DNA from: UBA952 sp044361535
Lineage (GTDB): Bacteria > Bacteroidota > Bacteroidia > Flavobacteriales_D > Crocinitomicaceae
NCBI GenBank assembly: GCA_044361535.1
Contig: JBIKIQ010000006.1
Span: 62,001 to 126,000 of the forward strand
Length of the DNA stretch: 64,000 nucleotides
Direction: 5' to 3'
The position numbers were made by a program, and so were the translations under genes. The notes beneath the pieces were generated by a model that saw only the letters and a program-made list of their open reading frames with translations, did no database searches and was not told the origin of the DNA. Below are positions 57,294-64,000 of the stretch, piece by piece; positions within the stretch are counted from its first letter, which is position 1, and each line of letters opens with the position of its first letter.

Positions 57294-59558
57294 TTATTTG
57301 TTTTTAAGATTTTGCGTTAAATTATACGTGAAACTCAGATAGAAATTTCTTCCAGCTCCAAGCATTCCAATATTTTTAAGTCGCGAAAGGTGATCTATAT
57401 ACCTTGTATTTAAGATGTTTTTGCAACCTACATTTAATATAATTGGGTTTTTGCTTTTAATTTCAAATGAAAGCGAGGCATCTAGTAAATGGTAAGCGCT
57501 ACTTGGAGTTTCGATAAAGGCTACTTGATTTTGAGCTCCCATAAAAGTATATTGTGCAAATAATTCTTTTAAAGTGAATTTTTTTCCAAGATTGAATGAA
57601 TATCTCAGTGAATTTTGAAAACGTGGCTGCGGAATCAATGAAATACTACTGTCTGAATTTGTCTTGGTATAAATCAATGAAAGAGAGCTTTCAATATGTA
57701 AATTATGGGCAAAGTGAGGGTGATAATGAACCCCGATATCACCTCCGTAAAACAAAACCGATGACAATTGACGATATTCAAAAACTGGAATGTTATCTAC
57801 TAATGAGTCAATCGGTTGAAGGTAAATATAGTTTCTGATTTGGTTGATAAAAGGATTAAAAATTAGCACAAAATGTTCTTGTGTGATTTCCGTTGTTACA
57901 TCGATTTGGGATGCGTATTCTGGTACTAAATTTTGATCACCAATTTCATACCTTAAGGCTCCGTGATGGAAACCATTAGAAACTAATTCTGTAAGATGTG
58001 GCGCGCGATATCCCGTTGAAAGTGAAGTTCTAAAAGTTAGTTTTTTTCCTCCATAAACACTTCCTAAAGAGGTATTAAATCCTCCAAAATTTCTTGTTAA
58101 CGGGGCATTTCCACTGAATGAATGCAATGTGTTTATATTCCGTAAATCATAACGTGCTCCTGCTTGAAAATTCCAAAGTTTATAGGAATATTGAAATGAG
58201 GTATAAACTCCATTATCCAATGTTTGTGAATTAGGTATCAATGTGTCTGATGCATTGGGTTCGTTGTCATTTAGTTGAAACATTCCTTGTATTCCACTTG
58301 TGATTTTGAGGTTATTCACTGATTTATTTGTCCATTTAATCGAATACAGTGAGTTCATCAAGTTCATGCTCAAACTCGGAATGGTTACCTTTTCATCAAA
58401 TTCAATCAATTGATTGTATGTCCAACCTGCCAATACGTGGTATTCATTTTTTGAAGTATACCATTTATTATCTGACGAGAAATAGTGATTGCTAAAAAAC
58501 TGAGCTGGTAAAGAATATTTTCGCCGTTGAATATCCACCTGAAAATTTTCAGGAGTTGCCATCGTATCGTGAGAATGACCCGGTATTCCAGTTGTGGAGT
58601 GGATGTAATTATAACGCAAATTGTGAACGCTTTTCTTTCCGTTGAATCCAACAGCACTCTTCAAGACAAACTCATTAAACCGAGAGTTTTCGGCAAATTT
58701 TCCGCTTGGTAATTGAAAATCAGCATGATTCGTATAACTTGCTCCTAACATCCAACGCACTTTATCGCGAGATTCTTTCCACAAGAATCGCCCAACACCA
58801 CCCATCGTGTTGGTTTGTCCCAAACTATACGCTTGTATTTCTCTCGTTCCGGTTGCGGCAAAAGGAGCATCCGAAAAATAAATTACCCCTCCCAACGCAT
58901 CAGCACCATACAATAAAGATGACGGACCTTTAATCACTTCAACGGATCCAACACCCAATTCAGCAATTCCCATTCCGTGATCGCCTCCCCATTGTTGACC
59001 TTCAATCCGCAAACCATTTAGTAAACTTACAACTCGCATTCCTTGTAATCCGCGAATAACCGGTTTCGAAATGCCATTTCCTAAACTCGCTTGATAAACT
59101 CCTGGAATTCTCGCAATTACCTCGCCCATGTTTATAGCAGAAATATGAGTTAATTCAGACAATTTTCTCGTTTCAATGTGAAATGGATTTTGATTTTGTA
59201 CTTGAGTAGAACTTCCAGAAATTGTTATTTCTTGCAAATCGACATGTTGTGATACAAGATAAAAAACAAACTCTTTTTGCTCTGAATTGATGGAAACAAA
59301 CTGATTTTGAAATCCTTTTGCGGAAATCTTCATTCGGAAGGACTCTAGATTCGGTTTATTGATGCTAAACCTACCTAATGAGTCTGTTAGAGTGCTTTGA
59401 TCAGTTTCAAGAACATAAATCGTAACTGCCGCAACTCCTTTAGCTGTTGTCTGAGATAATATCCTGCCGTTCAATTTTTGAGCGAATGCATTGAAATTTA
59501 TAAAAACAAGAAGGGCAACAACGGCTGTTTTAAACCAAACTAATTTTACAAACTTCAT
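57294..59558 (-). CDS. TonB-dependent outer-membrane receptor
   Basis: This 754-residue receptor has a signal peptide (about 1-27, ending AFAQ) and a carboxypeptidase-regulatory-like domain at about 28-110. A plug domain at about 120-240 contains MGEVIARIPGVYQ, VIRGLQGMRVVSLLNG and GPSSLLYGADALGGVIYF. A 22-strand-type barrel ends in FYLSFTYNL. It resembles metal-chelate or zinc receptors of the HmuR/ZnuD class. Its promoter overlaps an operator-like repeat, and a Fur-family gene is divergent. ATG 59558 is chosen over an upstream TTG. Confidence 0.92.
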   Translation of the reverse strand: MKFVKLVWFKTAVVALLVFINFNAFAQKLNGRILSQTTAKGVAAVTIYVLETDQSTLTDSLGRFSINKPNLESFRMKISAKGFQNQFVSINSEQKEFVFYLVSQHVDLQEITISGSSTQVQNQNPFHIETRKLSELTHISAINMGEVIARIPGVYQASLGNGISKPVIRGLQGMRVVSLLNGLRIEGQQWGGDHGMGIAELGVGSVEVIKGPSSLLYGADALGGVIYFSDAPFAATGTREIQAYSLGQTNTMGGVGRFLWKESRDKVRWMLGASYTNHADFQLPSGKFAENSRFNEFVLKSAVGFNGKKSVHNLRYNYIHSTTGIPGHSHDTMATPENFQVDIQRRKYSLPAQFFSNHYFSSDNKWYTSKNEYHVLAGWTYNQLIEFDEKVTIPSLSMNLMNSLYSIKWTNKSVNNLKITSGIQGMFQLNDNEPNASDTLIPNSQTLDNGVYTSFQYSYKLWNFQAGARYDLRNINTLHSFSGNAPLTRNFGGFNTSLGSVYGGKKLTFRTSLSTGYRAPHLTELVSNGFHHGALRYEIGDQNLVPEYASQIDVTTEITQEHFVLIFNPFINQIRNYIYLQPIDSLVDNIPVFEYRQLSSVLFYGGDIGVHYHPHFAHNLHIESSLSLIYTKTNSDSSISLIPQPRFQNSLRYSFNLGKKFTLKELFAQYTFMGAQNQVAFIETPSSAYHLLDASLSFEIKSKNPIILNVGCKNILNTRYIDHLSRLKNIGMLGAGRNFYLSFTYNLTQNLKNK

Positions 59559-59576
59559 TTTTACCAATTAATTTTA

Positions 59577-59608
59577 CAAAAATACGTATTATTGCAACAC
59601 AATTGCAA
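59577..59608 (-). promoter_or_regulatory. Promoter of TonB receptor gene (TTG-N21-TATTTTTG)
   Basis: On the minus strand TATTTTTG (plus 59577-59584) is preceded by TTG (plus 59606-59608) at 21 bases, a full consensus match. The TTG is itself part of the operator-like repeat at 59592-59608. Confidence 0.65.
59592..59608. promoter_or_regulatory. Operator-like inverted repeat 1 (TTGCAA-N5-TTGCAA)
   Basis: TTGCAA, five bases, TTGCAA forms a 17-base symmetric site covering the -33 element of the receptor promoter. Its centre is 31 bases, about three helical turns, from the second site. It is likely bound by the adjacent Fur-family regulator; binding is inferred. Confidence 0.65.
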
Positions 59609-59624
59609 AAACATTAAAAATAAT

Positions 59625-59637
59625 GCAACTTAATTGC
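59625..59637. promoter_or_regulatory. Operator-like inverted repeat 2 (GCAA-N5-TTGC)
   Basis: The same GCAA-N5-TTGC core as site 1, ending 8 bases before the ATG of the Fur-like gene, which suggests autoregulation. Both sites share TGCAAC on the left half. Confidence 0.6.
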
Positions 59638-59645
59638 GTTTTTAT

Positions 59646-60017
59646 ATGACACGAAACACTCAGGCCAAGCAACAGATTTTGAATTTCATTCAGAGTTCAA
59701 AACAAGCCGTATCACATTCAGACATCTACACAAGCCTTCAATCATTGTGTGATCGAGTAACCATTTATCGCGTATTAGAACGGCTCGTTAATGAAAATAA
59801 AATTCATAAAATTGTTAATGTAGATGGTGTCATTAATTATGCAACATGTCACAATTGTACAAACATTCACTATCACAATCATGTTCATTTCAGTTGTGAG
59901 AATTGTAAATCTATAACCTGTTTAGATAAAAACGAAATTACTTTTTCTCTTCCGCCTAATTACCTTTTCAAAGAATCATTTTTCACGGTTTCTGGTATCT
60001 GTCCAAATTGCATTTAA
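59646..60017 (+). CDS. Fur-family metal-responsive repressor
   Basis: This 123-residue regulator has a winged-helix DNA-binding domain at about 8-60 (HSDIYTSLQSLCDRVTIYRVLERL). The dimerisation and metal domain is rich in ligands: H75, H77, H79, H81, then structural zinc pairs C84/C87 and C119/C122. Additional cysteines C68, C71 and C92 are present. The family includes Fur (iron), Zur (zinc) and PerR; the metal here is not certain, but the Cys/His content and small-lipoprotein neighbour favour zinc. It is divergent from the receptor gene, with paired operators between. ATG 59646 is used; an upstream TTG lies inside site 2. Confidence 0.9.
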   Translation: MTRNTQAKQQILNFIQSSKQAVSHSDIYTSLQSLCDRVTIYRVLERLVNENKIHKIVNVDGVINYATCHNCTNIHYHNHVHFSCENCKSITCLDKNEITFSLPPNYLFKESFFTVSGICPNCI

Positions 60018-60099
60018 TTAACAAAGACTTTCAAGATTCGTGACTAAATTGGTGGGCATGTTTTAAATAAATCTAAGTAAGAATCTGTAATTTTACCTC

Positions 60100-61236
60100 A
60101 TGCAAGTTTCATCTAAATTACCCCATATCGGCACAACAATTTTCACTATCATGTCAAAAATGGCTGCCGATTATAATGCTATTAATTTGTCACAAGGTTT
60201 TCCTAATTTTCCAATTGATCCAGTTTTAGAGGAGATTGTTAAAAGAAAAGCTTCTGAAAATGTGCATCAGTATGCGCCAATGACGGGGCTACCCATTTTA
60301 CTTGAGCAGATAAGTAAGATGATTTCAACGCACTATAATCGCAAAATTGATCCGCAATCAACACTTTTAATAACTGCTGGAGCAACCCAAGCAATATTTA
60401 CAACAATTCAAGCGCTAGTTCATAAAGATGAAGAAGTTGTGATTTTAGACCCTAGTTATGATTGTTATGAATCACCGATTATTCTGGCTGGAGCAAAACC
60501 TATTCGCATTCCGTTAAATGAATATTTCCTCCCAGATTGGGAAAGAATCCGCAAAACAGTATCTGAAAAAACAAGACTAATAATTACAAACAACCCGCAT
60601 AATCCAAGTGGTACAGTTTGGAAAAAAGAAGATATTCTGGAATTGGAAAAATTAGCTCAAGATTTTCCAAACTTACTCATTTTATCAGACGAGGTATATG
60701 AGTTTATTAGCTTTGAAAACAAACACATTTCAATCAATACATCTGAAGTTCTCAAAGAAAGATCAATAATTGTATCCTCCTTTGGAAAAACATTCCATAT
60801 CACAGGATGGAAAATTGGATATGTCGTTGCTCCCGAATTTTTAATGAAGGAACTTAAAAAGGTTCATCAGTTTTTAGTTTTTTGTGTGAATAGCTTATCC
60901 CAAGCGGCATTAGCTGAGTATATGAATCACGTAGATATTTCTACACTTGGACTGTTTTATCAGGAAAAAAGGGATGCTTTTCGTCTAAAAATGAAAGAAA
61001 GTCGTTTTCAACTTCTCCCTTGCGAAGGAACCTATTTTCAACTTGCTAGATATGCAACTATTTCGGATGAAAATGACGTAGACTTTGCAAAAAGATTGGT
61101 GGTAGAACATGGGGTTGCAACAATACCTCTTTCGGTTTTCAATGCTAATGGAGACGATCGCAAAATCCTTCGGTTTTGTTTTGCAAAAGATGATAATACA
61201 ATTCAAAATGCCATCGAAAAGTTATGCAAGTTTTAA
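60100..61236 (+). CDS. Pyridoxal-phosphate aminotransferase, methionine/glutamine type
   Basis: This 378-residue class I/II aminotransferase matches the YbdL / kynurenine-aminotransferase-like group. The PLP lysine is K230 in SSFGKTFHITGWK. N168 (NNPHNPSG), D197 and Y200 (SDEVYEF) are the other cofactor contacts, and the family N-terminal motif NLSQGFPNFP is clear. Such enzymes transaminate methionine or glutamine with 2-oxoacids. The next gene, overlapping by 13 bases, is an omega-amidase-like nitrilase, which would hydrolyse the 2-oxoacid amide product. A near-consensus -7 box TAATTTTA ends 4 bases before the ATG. Confidence 0.9.
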   Translation: MQVSSKLPHIGTTIFTIMSKMAADYNAINLSQGFPNFPIDPVLEEIVKRKASENVHQYAPMTGLPILLEQISKMISTHYNRKIDPQSTLLITAGATQAIFTTIQALVHKDEEVVILDPSYDCYESPIILAGAKPIRIPLNEYFLPDWERIRKTVSEKTRLIITNNPHNPSGTVWKKEDILELEKLAQDFPNLLILSDEVYEFISFENKHISINTSEVLKERSIIVSSFGKTFHITGWKIGYVVAPEFLMKELKKVHQFLVFCVNSLSQAALAEYMNHVDISTLGLFYQEKRDAFRLKMKESRFQLLPCEGTYFQLARYATISDENDVDFAKRLVVEHGVATIPLSVFNANGDDRKILRFCFAKDDNTIQNAIEKLCKF

Positions 61237-61997
61237 ATGTTACTCTTATTCAACTAAACCAGATTTGGGAAGATAAAAAGGCCAATTATAATAAATACGA
61301 AACTATTTTCTCACAGCTAAAAAAAACAGATCTGGTTATTTTACCCGAAATGTTTCATACTGGATTTAGCATGTCTGTAGATTTGCTTGCAGAGGATTGG
61401 GAAAATTCGGAAGGTGTTGATTTTTTAAAAAATTGGTCATCCAAACTTGATTGTGCTTTTTATACTTCGTTAATAATTCAAGAGGAACAAAAATTCTTTA
61501 ATCGAGGAGTTTTTGTATCTCCCGACGGTAAGGTGAACTATTATGATAAGCGCAAATCTTTTGGTTTGGGTGGTGAAGATAAGTTTTATACTGCGGGGGC
61601 AAAAGAAGTTATTGTTGATTGGAAGGGATGGAAAATAAATCTGCAAATCTGTTATGATCTTCGATTTCCAGAGTTAATTAGAAACAGACTTATTGATGAT
61701 GTTCCTGCGTATGATGTTTTGGTATATGTAGCCAATTGGCCTGAAATAAGAATTGCTCATTGGGAAACATTACTTAACGCTAGGGCAATTGAAAACCAAT
61801 GTTATGTGTTGGGCGTAAATAGAGTGGGTATAGATGGAAAAGATTTGGTATATAACGGTGGCAGTAAGGCAATAACTTCTTTAGGGGAAACCAAAGGTGC
61901 ATTTTCTCAAAATCAAGAAGGGTTTATTCAAGTAAACCTAGATAAAACGGTATTAGAAAGCACTCGTTTTCAGTTGCCTTTTTTAAAGGATATTTAG
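61224..61997 (+). CDS. Nitrilase-superfamily omega-amidase-like hydrolase
   Basis: This 257-residue C-N hydrolase has the full Glu-Lys-Cys triad: E42 (LPEMFHTGF), K109 (YDKRKSFGLGGED) and C143 (QICYDLRFPE). These contexts match the YafV/omega-amidase group, which turns 2-oxoglutaramate or 2-oxosuccinamate into the free acid. The gene overlaps the aminotransferase by 13 bases and probably acts in the same salvage step. The activity is inferred from family and neighbour. Confidence 0.92.
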   Translation: MQVLNVTLIQLNQIWEDKKANYNKYETIFSQLKKTDLVILPEMFHTGFSMSVDLLAEDWENSEGVDFLKNWSSKLDCAFYTSLIIQEEQKFFNRGVFVSPDGKVNYYDKRKSFGLGGEDKFYTAGAKEVIVDWKGWKINLQICYDLRFPELIRNRLIDDVPAYDVLVYVANWPEIRIAHWETLLNARAIENQCYVLGVNRVGIDGKDLVYNGGSKAITSLGETKGAFSQNQEGFIQVNLDKTVLESTRFQLPFLKDI

Positions 61998-62017
61998 GTT
62001 TTTATTTGCAATTATTG

Positions 62018-62025
62018 TATATTTG
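62018..62025 (+). promoter_or_regulatory. -7 box before last T9SS protein gene
   Basis: TATATTTG matches TAnnTTTG and ends 18 bases before ATG 62044. No TTG is correctly spaced. Confidence 0.4.
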
Positions 62026-62043
62026 ACATCAAACTAAATTAAT

Positions 62044-63879
62044 ATGAAAAAAATTGTTTACTCTTTATTTTCATTGTTGGCCTTGAATTCGTTTGCTCAG
62101 GCGCCTAAACAATATTCTTTTCAGGATTTGATCAAACAACCGGCTCAAGGTGTTCATCAAAATCCTCAAGAAAAATCATTAGGAATTACTTTGTGGTCAA
62201 ATGATTTCACGTTTGATTCTACATGGGTCATAAATAATGACGGTCAAACTGGTATTGATTATGGTTGGAATATTAATAATGCAAGTGATGGTTGGTGGGC
62301 AGCTTCTGGAATCAATTCAACGTCTGGTGGAAAATATGCGGAACTTGTTAATGGGGATCCAACAGCTTCACCAGGAACACAGGCGCTTGACGTCGTATAC
62401 ACATTAACTACGGCACAGCCAATTGATATAGCCGCCTTAGGTGGGACAAATCAAGTGTCATTACAATTTCAACAATATGGTGCAAGATTCAATGATCTAC
62501 AAGAGTTTCAAATCTCTACAGATGGTGTTAACTTTATTACTGTTGGAACCAATGCTGATATGCCCGTTTTATCTTCTGCGGGAGGATCAGCATATTCAAA
62601 TCCAAACAATAAGTCTATAAACTTAGCAACCTATTTAACTGCAAATCCTTCGCCTATTTGGATTAGGTTCTCATGGACGACAGGTTTTCCTGGATCTGCA
62701 TCTAACCCAAATGTTTGGATAACCTACGGTTGGTATATTGATGATGTGAAAATTGTTACAAACCCAACGAATGATTTATCCGTTACTGCATCAACTTGGG
62801 GAACAGCAGGACTGAACTATTACCAAATTCCTACCACTCAAGTGGCACCAATCGAATTTTCTGCATCGGTATTCAATGGTGGACAAAATACACAGTACAA
62901 TGCTAAATTGAATGTTAATGTAAACTCAGGAGTTTTTACAAGTTCTTCTGCTCCAGCTAATATTCCATCTTTAGATTCTCTAGATTTGGTTACATCGACT
63001 TCATTTACCCCACCTGCAAACACTGCAAGTTATACGGTAGTTAGAAATATTACTTCCGACTCTACTGACGATGTTCCTACTAATAATGTATTGCCAAATC
63101 TAAATTTCAGTGTGACAAATTATATCTATGCTCGTGATAATAATTCAGTGAGTGGTAATACATCTAATGGGGTTGATGGTTTTGAGGTAGGGAATTTATT
63201 TGATATTTTTGCTGATCAAACGCTTAAAGCGATCAATGTTCGTTTAGCTGGTGGTAATTCTGGAACAACCGTTGGAACAGAAATCTATGCAAGACTGTAT
63301 TCAATTGATCCAAATTCAGGTGAATTTGTTTTTGAAACTGAATCAGATCCTTTTATTGTGGCGGCCAACAACTTAAATACAAATCTTGTTCTTCAACTTC
63401 AATCTCCGTTTGATGTGTTTGCAAACACAACCTATCTCGCTGTTGTGGGGTCGTTTACAGAAGGATTAAGGGTTGCTAATGCAGGAACATCTGAGCCTCA
63501 AACATCATTCTTCCTTGACGGAAACGACATAGGTAATACCGCTAATTTGTTTTACCAAACTTCTACGCCATATGTGCGTTTAAATTTTGATCCTAGTGTT
63601 GGGTTAAATGAAGAATCAACAGAAATCAATGGTGTTTCTTTATATCCAAATCCTACTAGTACTGAAACAACGATTAACTTCTATTTAGAAACAAAAGGTG
63701 ATGTTAACATTACACTTTCTGACTTAACGGGCAAGTCTGTTGGGGCTATTGAATTAGCTAATTTAACAACCGGAGCAAATTCTGCAAATATTGATTGTTC
63801 CTCATTAAACAGTGGTGTTTACTATGTAACAATTAGCACAAATGGATCTTCTGTTACTAAGAAATTTGTTAAGAAATAA
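62044..63879 (+). CDS. Secreted beta-sandwich protein with T9SS type A domain
   Basis: This 611-residue protein has a signal peptide (about 1-19, ending SFAQ) and a jelly-roll domain at about 45-238, including the segment YGWYIDDVKIV common in MAM/concanavalin-like modules. A CARDB-like region spans about 243-355. A module at about 360-520 is related in order to part of the PA-domain protein at 6702-8489. The T9SS type A domain starts at about 535 (LYPNPTST, ending KKFVKK). No enzymatic motif is recognised. A strong terminator follows. Confidence 0.85.
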   Translation: MKKIVYSLFSLLALNSFAQAPKQYSFQDLIKQPAQGVHQNPQEKSLGITLWSNDFTFDSTWVINNDGQTGIDYGWNINNASDGWWAASGINSTSGGKYAELVNGDPTASPGTQALDVVYTLTTAQPIDIAALGGTNQVSLQFQQYGARFNDLQEFQISTDGVNFITVGTNADMPVLSSAGGSAYSNPNNKSINLATYLTANPSPIWIRFSWTTGFPGSASNPNVWITYGWYIDDVKIVTNPTNDLSVTASTWGTAGLNYYQIPTTQVAPIEFSASVFNGGQNTQYNAKLNVNVNSGVFTSSSAPANIPSLDSLDLVTSTSFTPPANTASYTVVRNITSDSTDDVPTNNVLPNLNFSVTNYIYARDNNSVSGNTSNGVDGFEVGNLFDIFADQTLKAINVRLAGGNSGTTVGTEIYARLYSIDPNSGEFVFETESDPFIVAANNLNTNLVLQLQSPFDVFANTTYLAVVGSFTEGLRVANAGTSEPQTSFFLDGNDIGNTANLFYQTSTPYVRLNFDPSVGLNEESTEINGVSLYPNPTSTETTINFYLETKGDVNITLSDLTGKSVGAIELANLTTGANSANIDCSSLNSGVYYVTISTNGSSVTKKFVKK

Positions 63880-63900
63880 ATTCTAATTTAGTTTTTCTTT

Positions 63901-63924
63901 AGGCCGGTAATTCCGGCCTTTTTT
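63901..63924 (+). terminator. Rho-independent terminator
   Basis: A perfect 7-base stem AGGCCGG (63901-63907) and CCGGCCT (63913-63919) with a TAATT loop is followed by T residues to 63924. It is 21 bases after the T9SS gene stop and just before the next start codon. Confidence 0.92.
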
Positions 63925-63928
63925 GTTT

Positions 63929-64000
63929 ATGGATTATTGGGTTTATCTAAGTTTATTTGTAAGCTGCTTTTTATCAGCAACGATTCTTCCTTTTGCTTCT
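63929..64000 (+). CDS. YqaA-like (VTT/SNARE-associated) membrane protein, 5' part only
   Basis: The last 72 bases read as an open frame of 24 codons from ATG 63929 without a stop. The translated start, including LSLFVSCFLSATILPF, matches the N-terminal first helix of YqaA-family (DedA-related) inner-membrane proteins. The gene is cut by the window edge. Its start is only 4 bases beyond the T-tract of the terminator, so its promoter must overlap the terminator or read-through must occur. Confidence 0.6.
   Translation, partial: MDYWVYLSLFVSCFLSATILPFAS

Noticed and set aside
62006..62011. TTGCAA upstream of the last T9SS gene
   Set aside because: Only one half-site; the following bases do not give TTGC at five-base spacing.

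Overview
The window is AT-rich chromosomal DNA of a free-living member of the Bacteroidota, probably order Flavobacteriales and of Fluviicola/Crocinitomix type. That placement is an inference from gene content, not a computed classification. The supporting marks are: secreted proteins ending in type IX secretion (T9SS) C-terminal domains, both type A and the gliding-motility/CHU_C type B; SusC/TonB-type beta-barrels with a carboxypeptidase-regulatory N-terminal domain; a GLPGLI protein; a DUF3098 protein beside FtsX and UppP; and Bacteroidota promoters of the form TTG-N17-23-TAnnTTTG close to start codons instead of strong Shine-Dalgarno sites. I see no rRNA, tRNA, CRISPR array, transposase, integrase or phage gene. 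Coding density is high and no gene-free stretch exceeds 300 bases.

Layout. 1-6.6 kb holds housekeeping genes: a DUF2200 protein, a TlpA-like thiol protein, a tight purM-prfA-pyrF run, then recF with a DciA-like DUF721 gene. 6.7-16.1 kb is a surface and secretion region: a PA-domain T9SS protein, a PKD/CHU_C protein, a CrtD-like carotenoid desaturase, a cytochrome c/copper-monooxygenase T9SS protein and a TonB-C/beta-barrel protein. A CDF metal exporter follows. 17.2-29.1 kb is one gene for a giant 3965-residue T9SS adhesin with nine 79-residue repeats and about twelve PKD-like units. 29.2-31.9 kb is the ftsX-DUF3098-uppP-truB envelope and tRNA cluster. 31.9-38.1 kb holds an NlpC/P60 hydrolase, an acyl-CoA dehydrogenase, two tandem M15 peptidases, a PAP2-like protein and rpoN.

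38.2-45.4 kb has a small membrane ORF coupled to kynurenine 3-monooxygenase, an outer-membrane protein, an unusual voltage-gated-type channel with a long unidentified cytoplasmic domain, and the mgtE / 2-hydroxyacid dehydrogenase / rlmH run. 45.5-49.9 kb has a lipoprotein and a TonB-type barrel with its GLPGLI partner. 49.9-52.9 kb is tatA-gatA-truA plus a membrane protein. 52.9-57 kb holds a Usp protein, enoyl-CoA hydratase, a flippase and a BadF-type kinase. 57-60 kb is a metal-uptake-like locus: a TonB receptor, a Cys/His-rich small lipoprotein and a divergent Fur-family regulator, with two matching inverted repeats between them. 60.1-62 kb pairs a methionine-type aminotransferase with an omega-amidase-like nitrilase. 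The window ends with another T9SS protein, a strong terminator and the start of a YqaA-like membrane gene.

Best candidates for new biology are the channel at 40818-42587, the GCAA-N5-TTGC operator set around the Fur-like regulator, with a third copy before the BadF kinase, and the haem-plus-copper secreted protein at 12797-14932. I found no clear defence island or mobile system.
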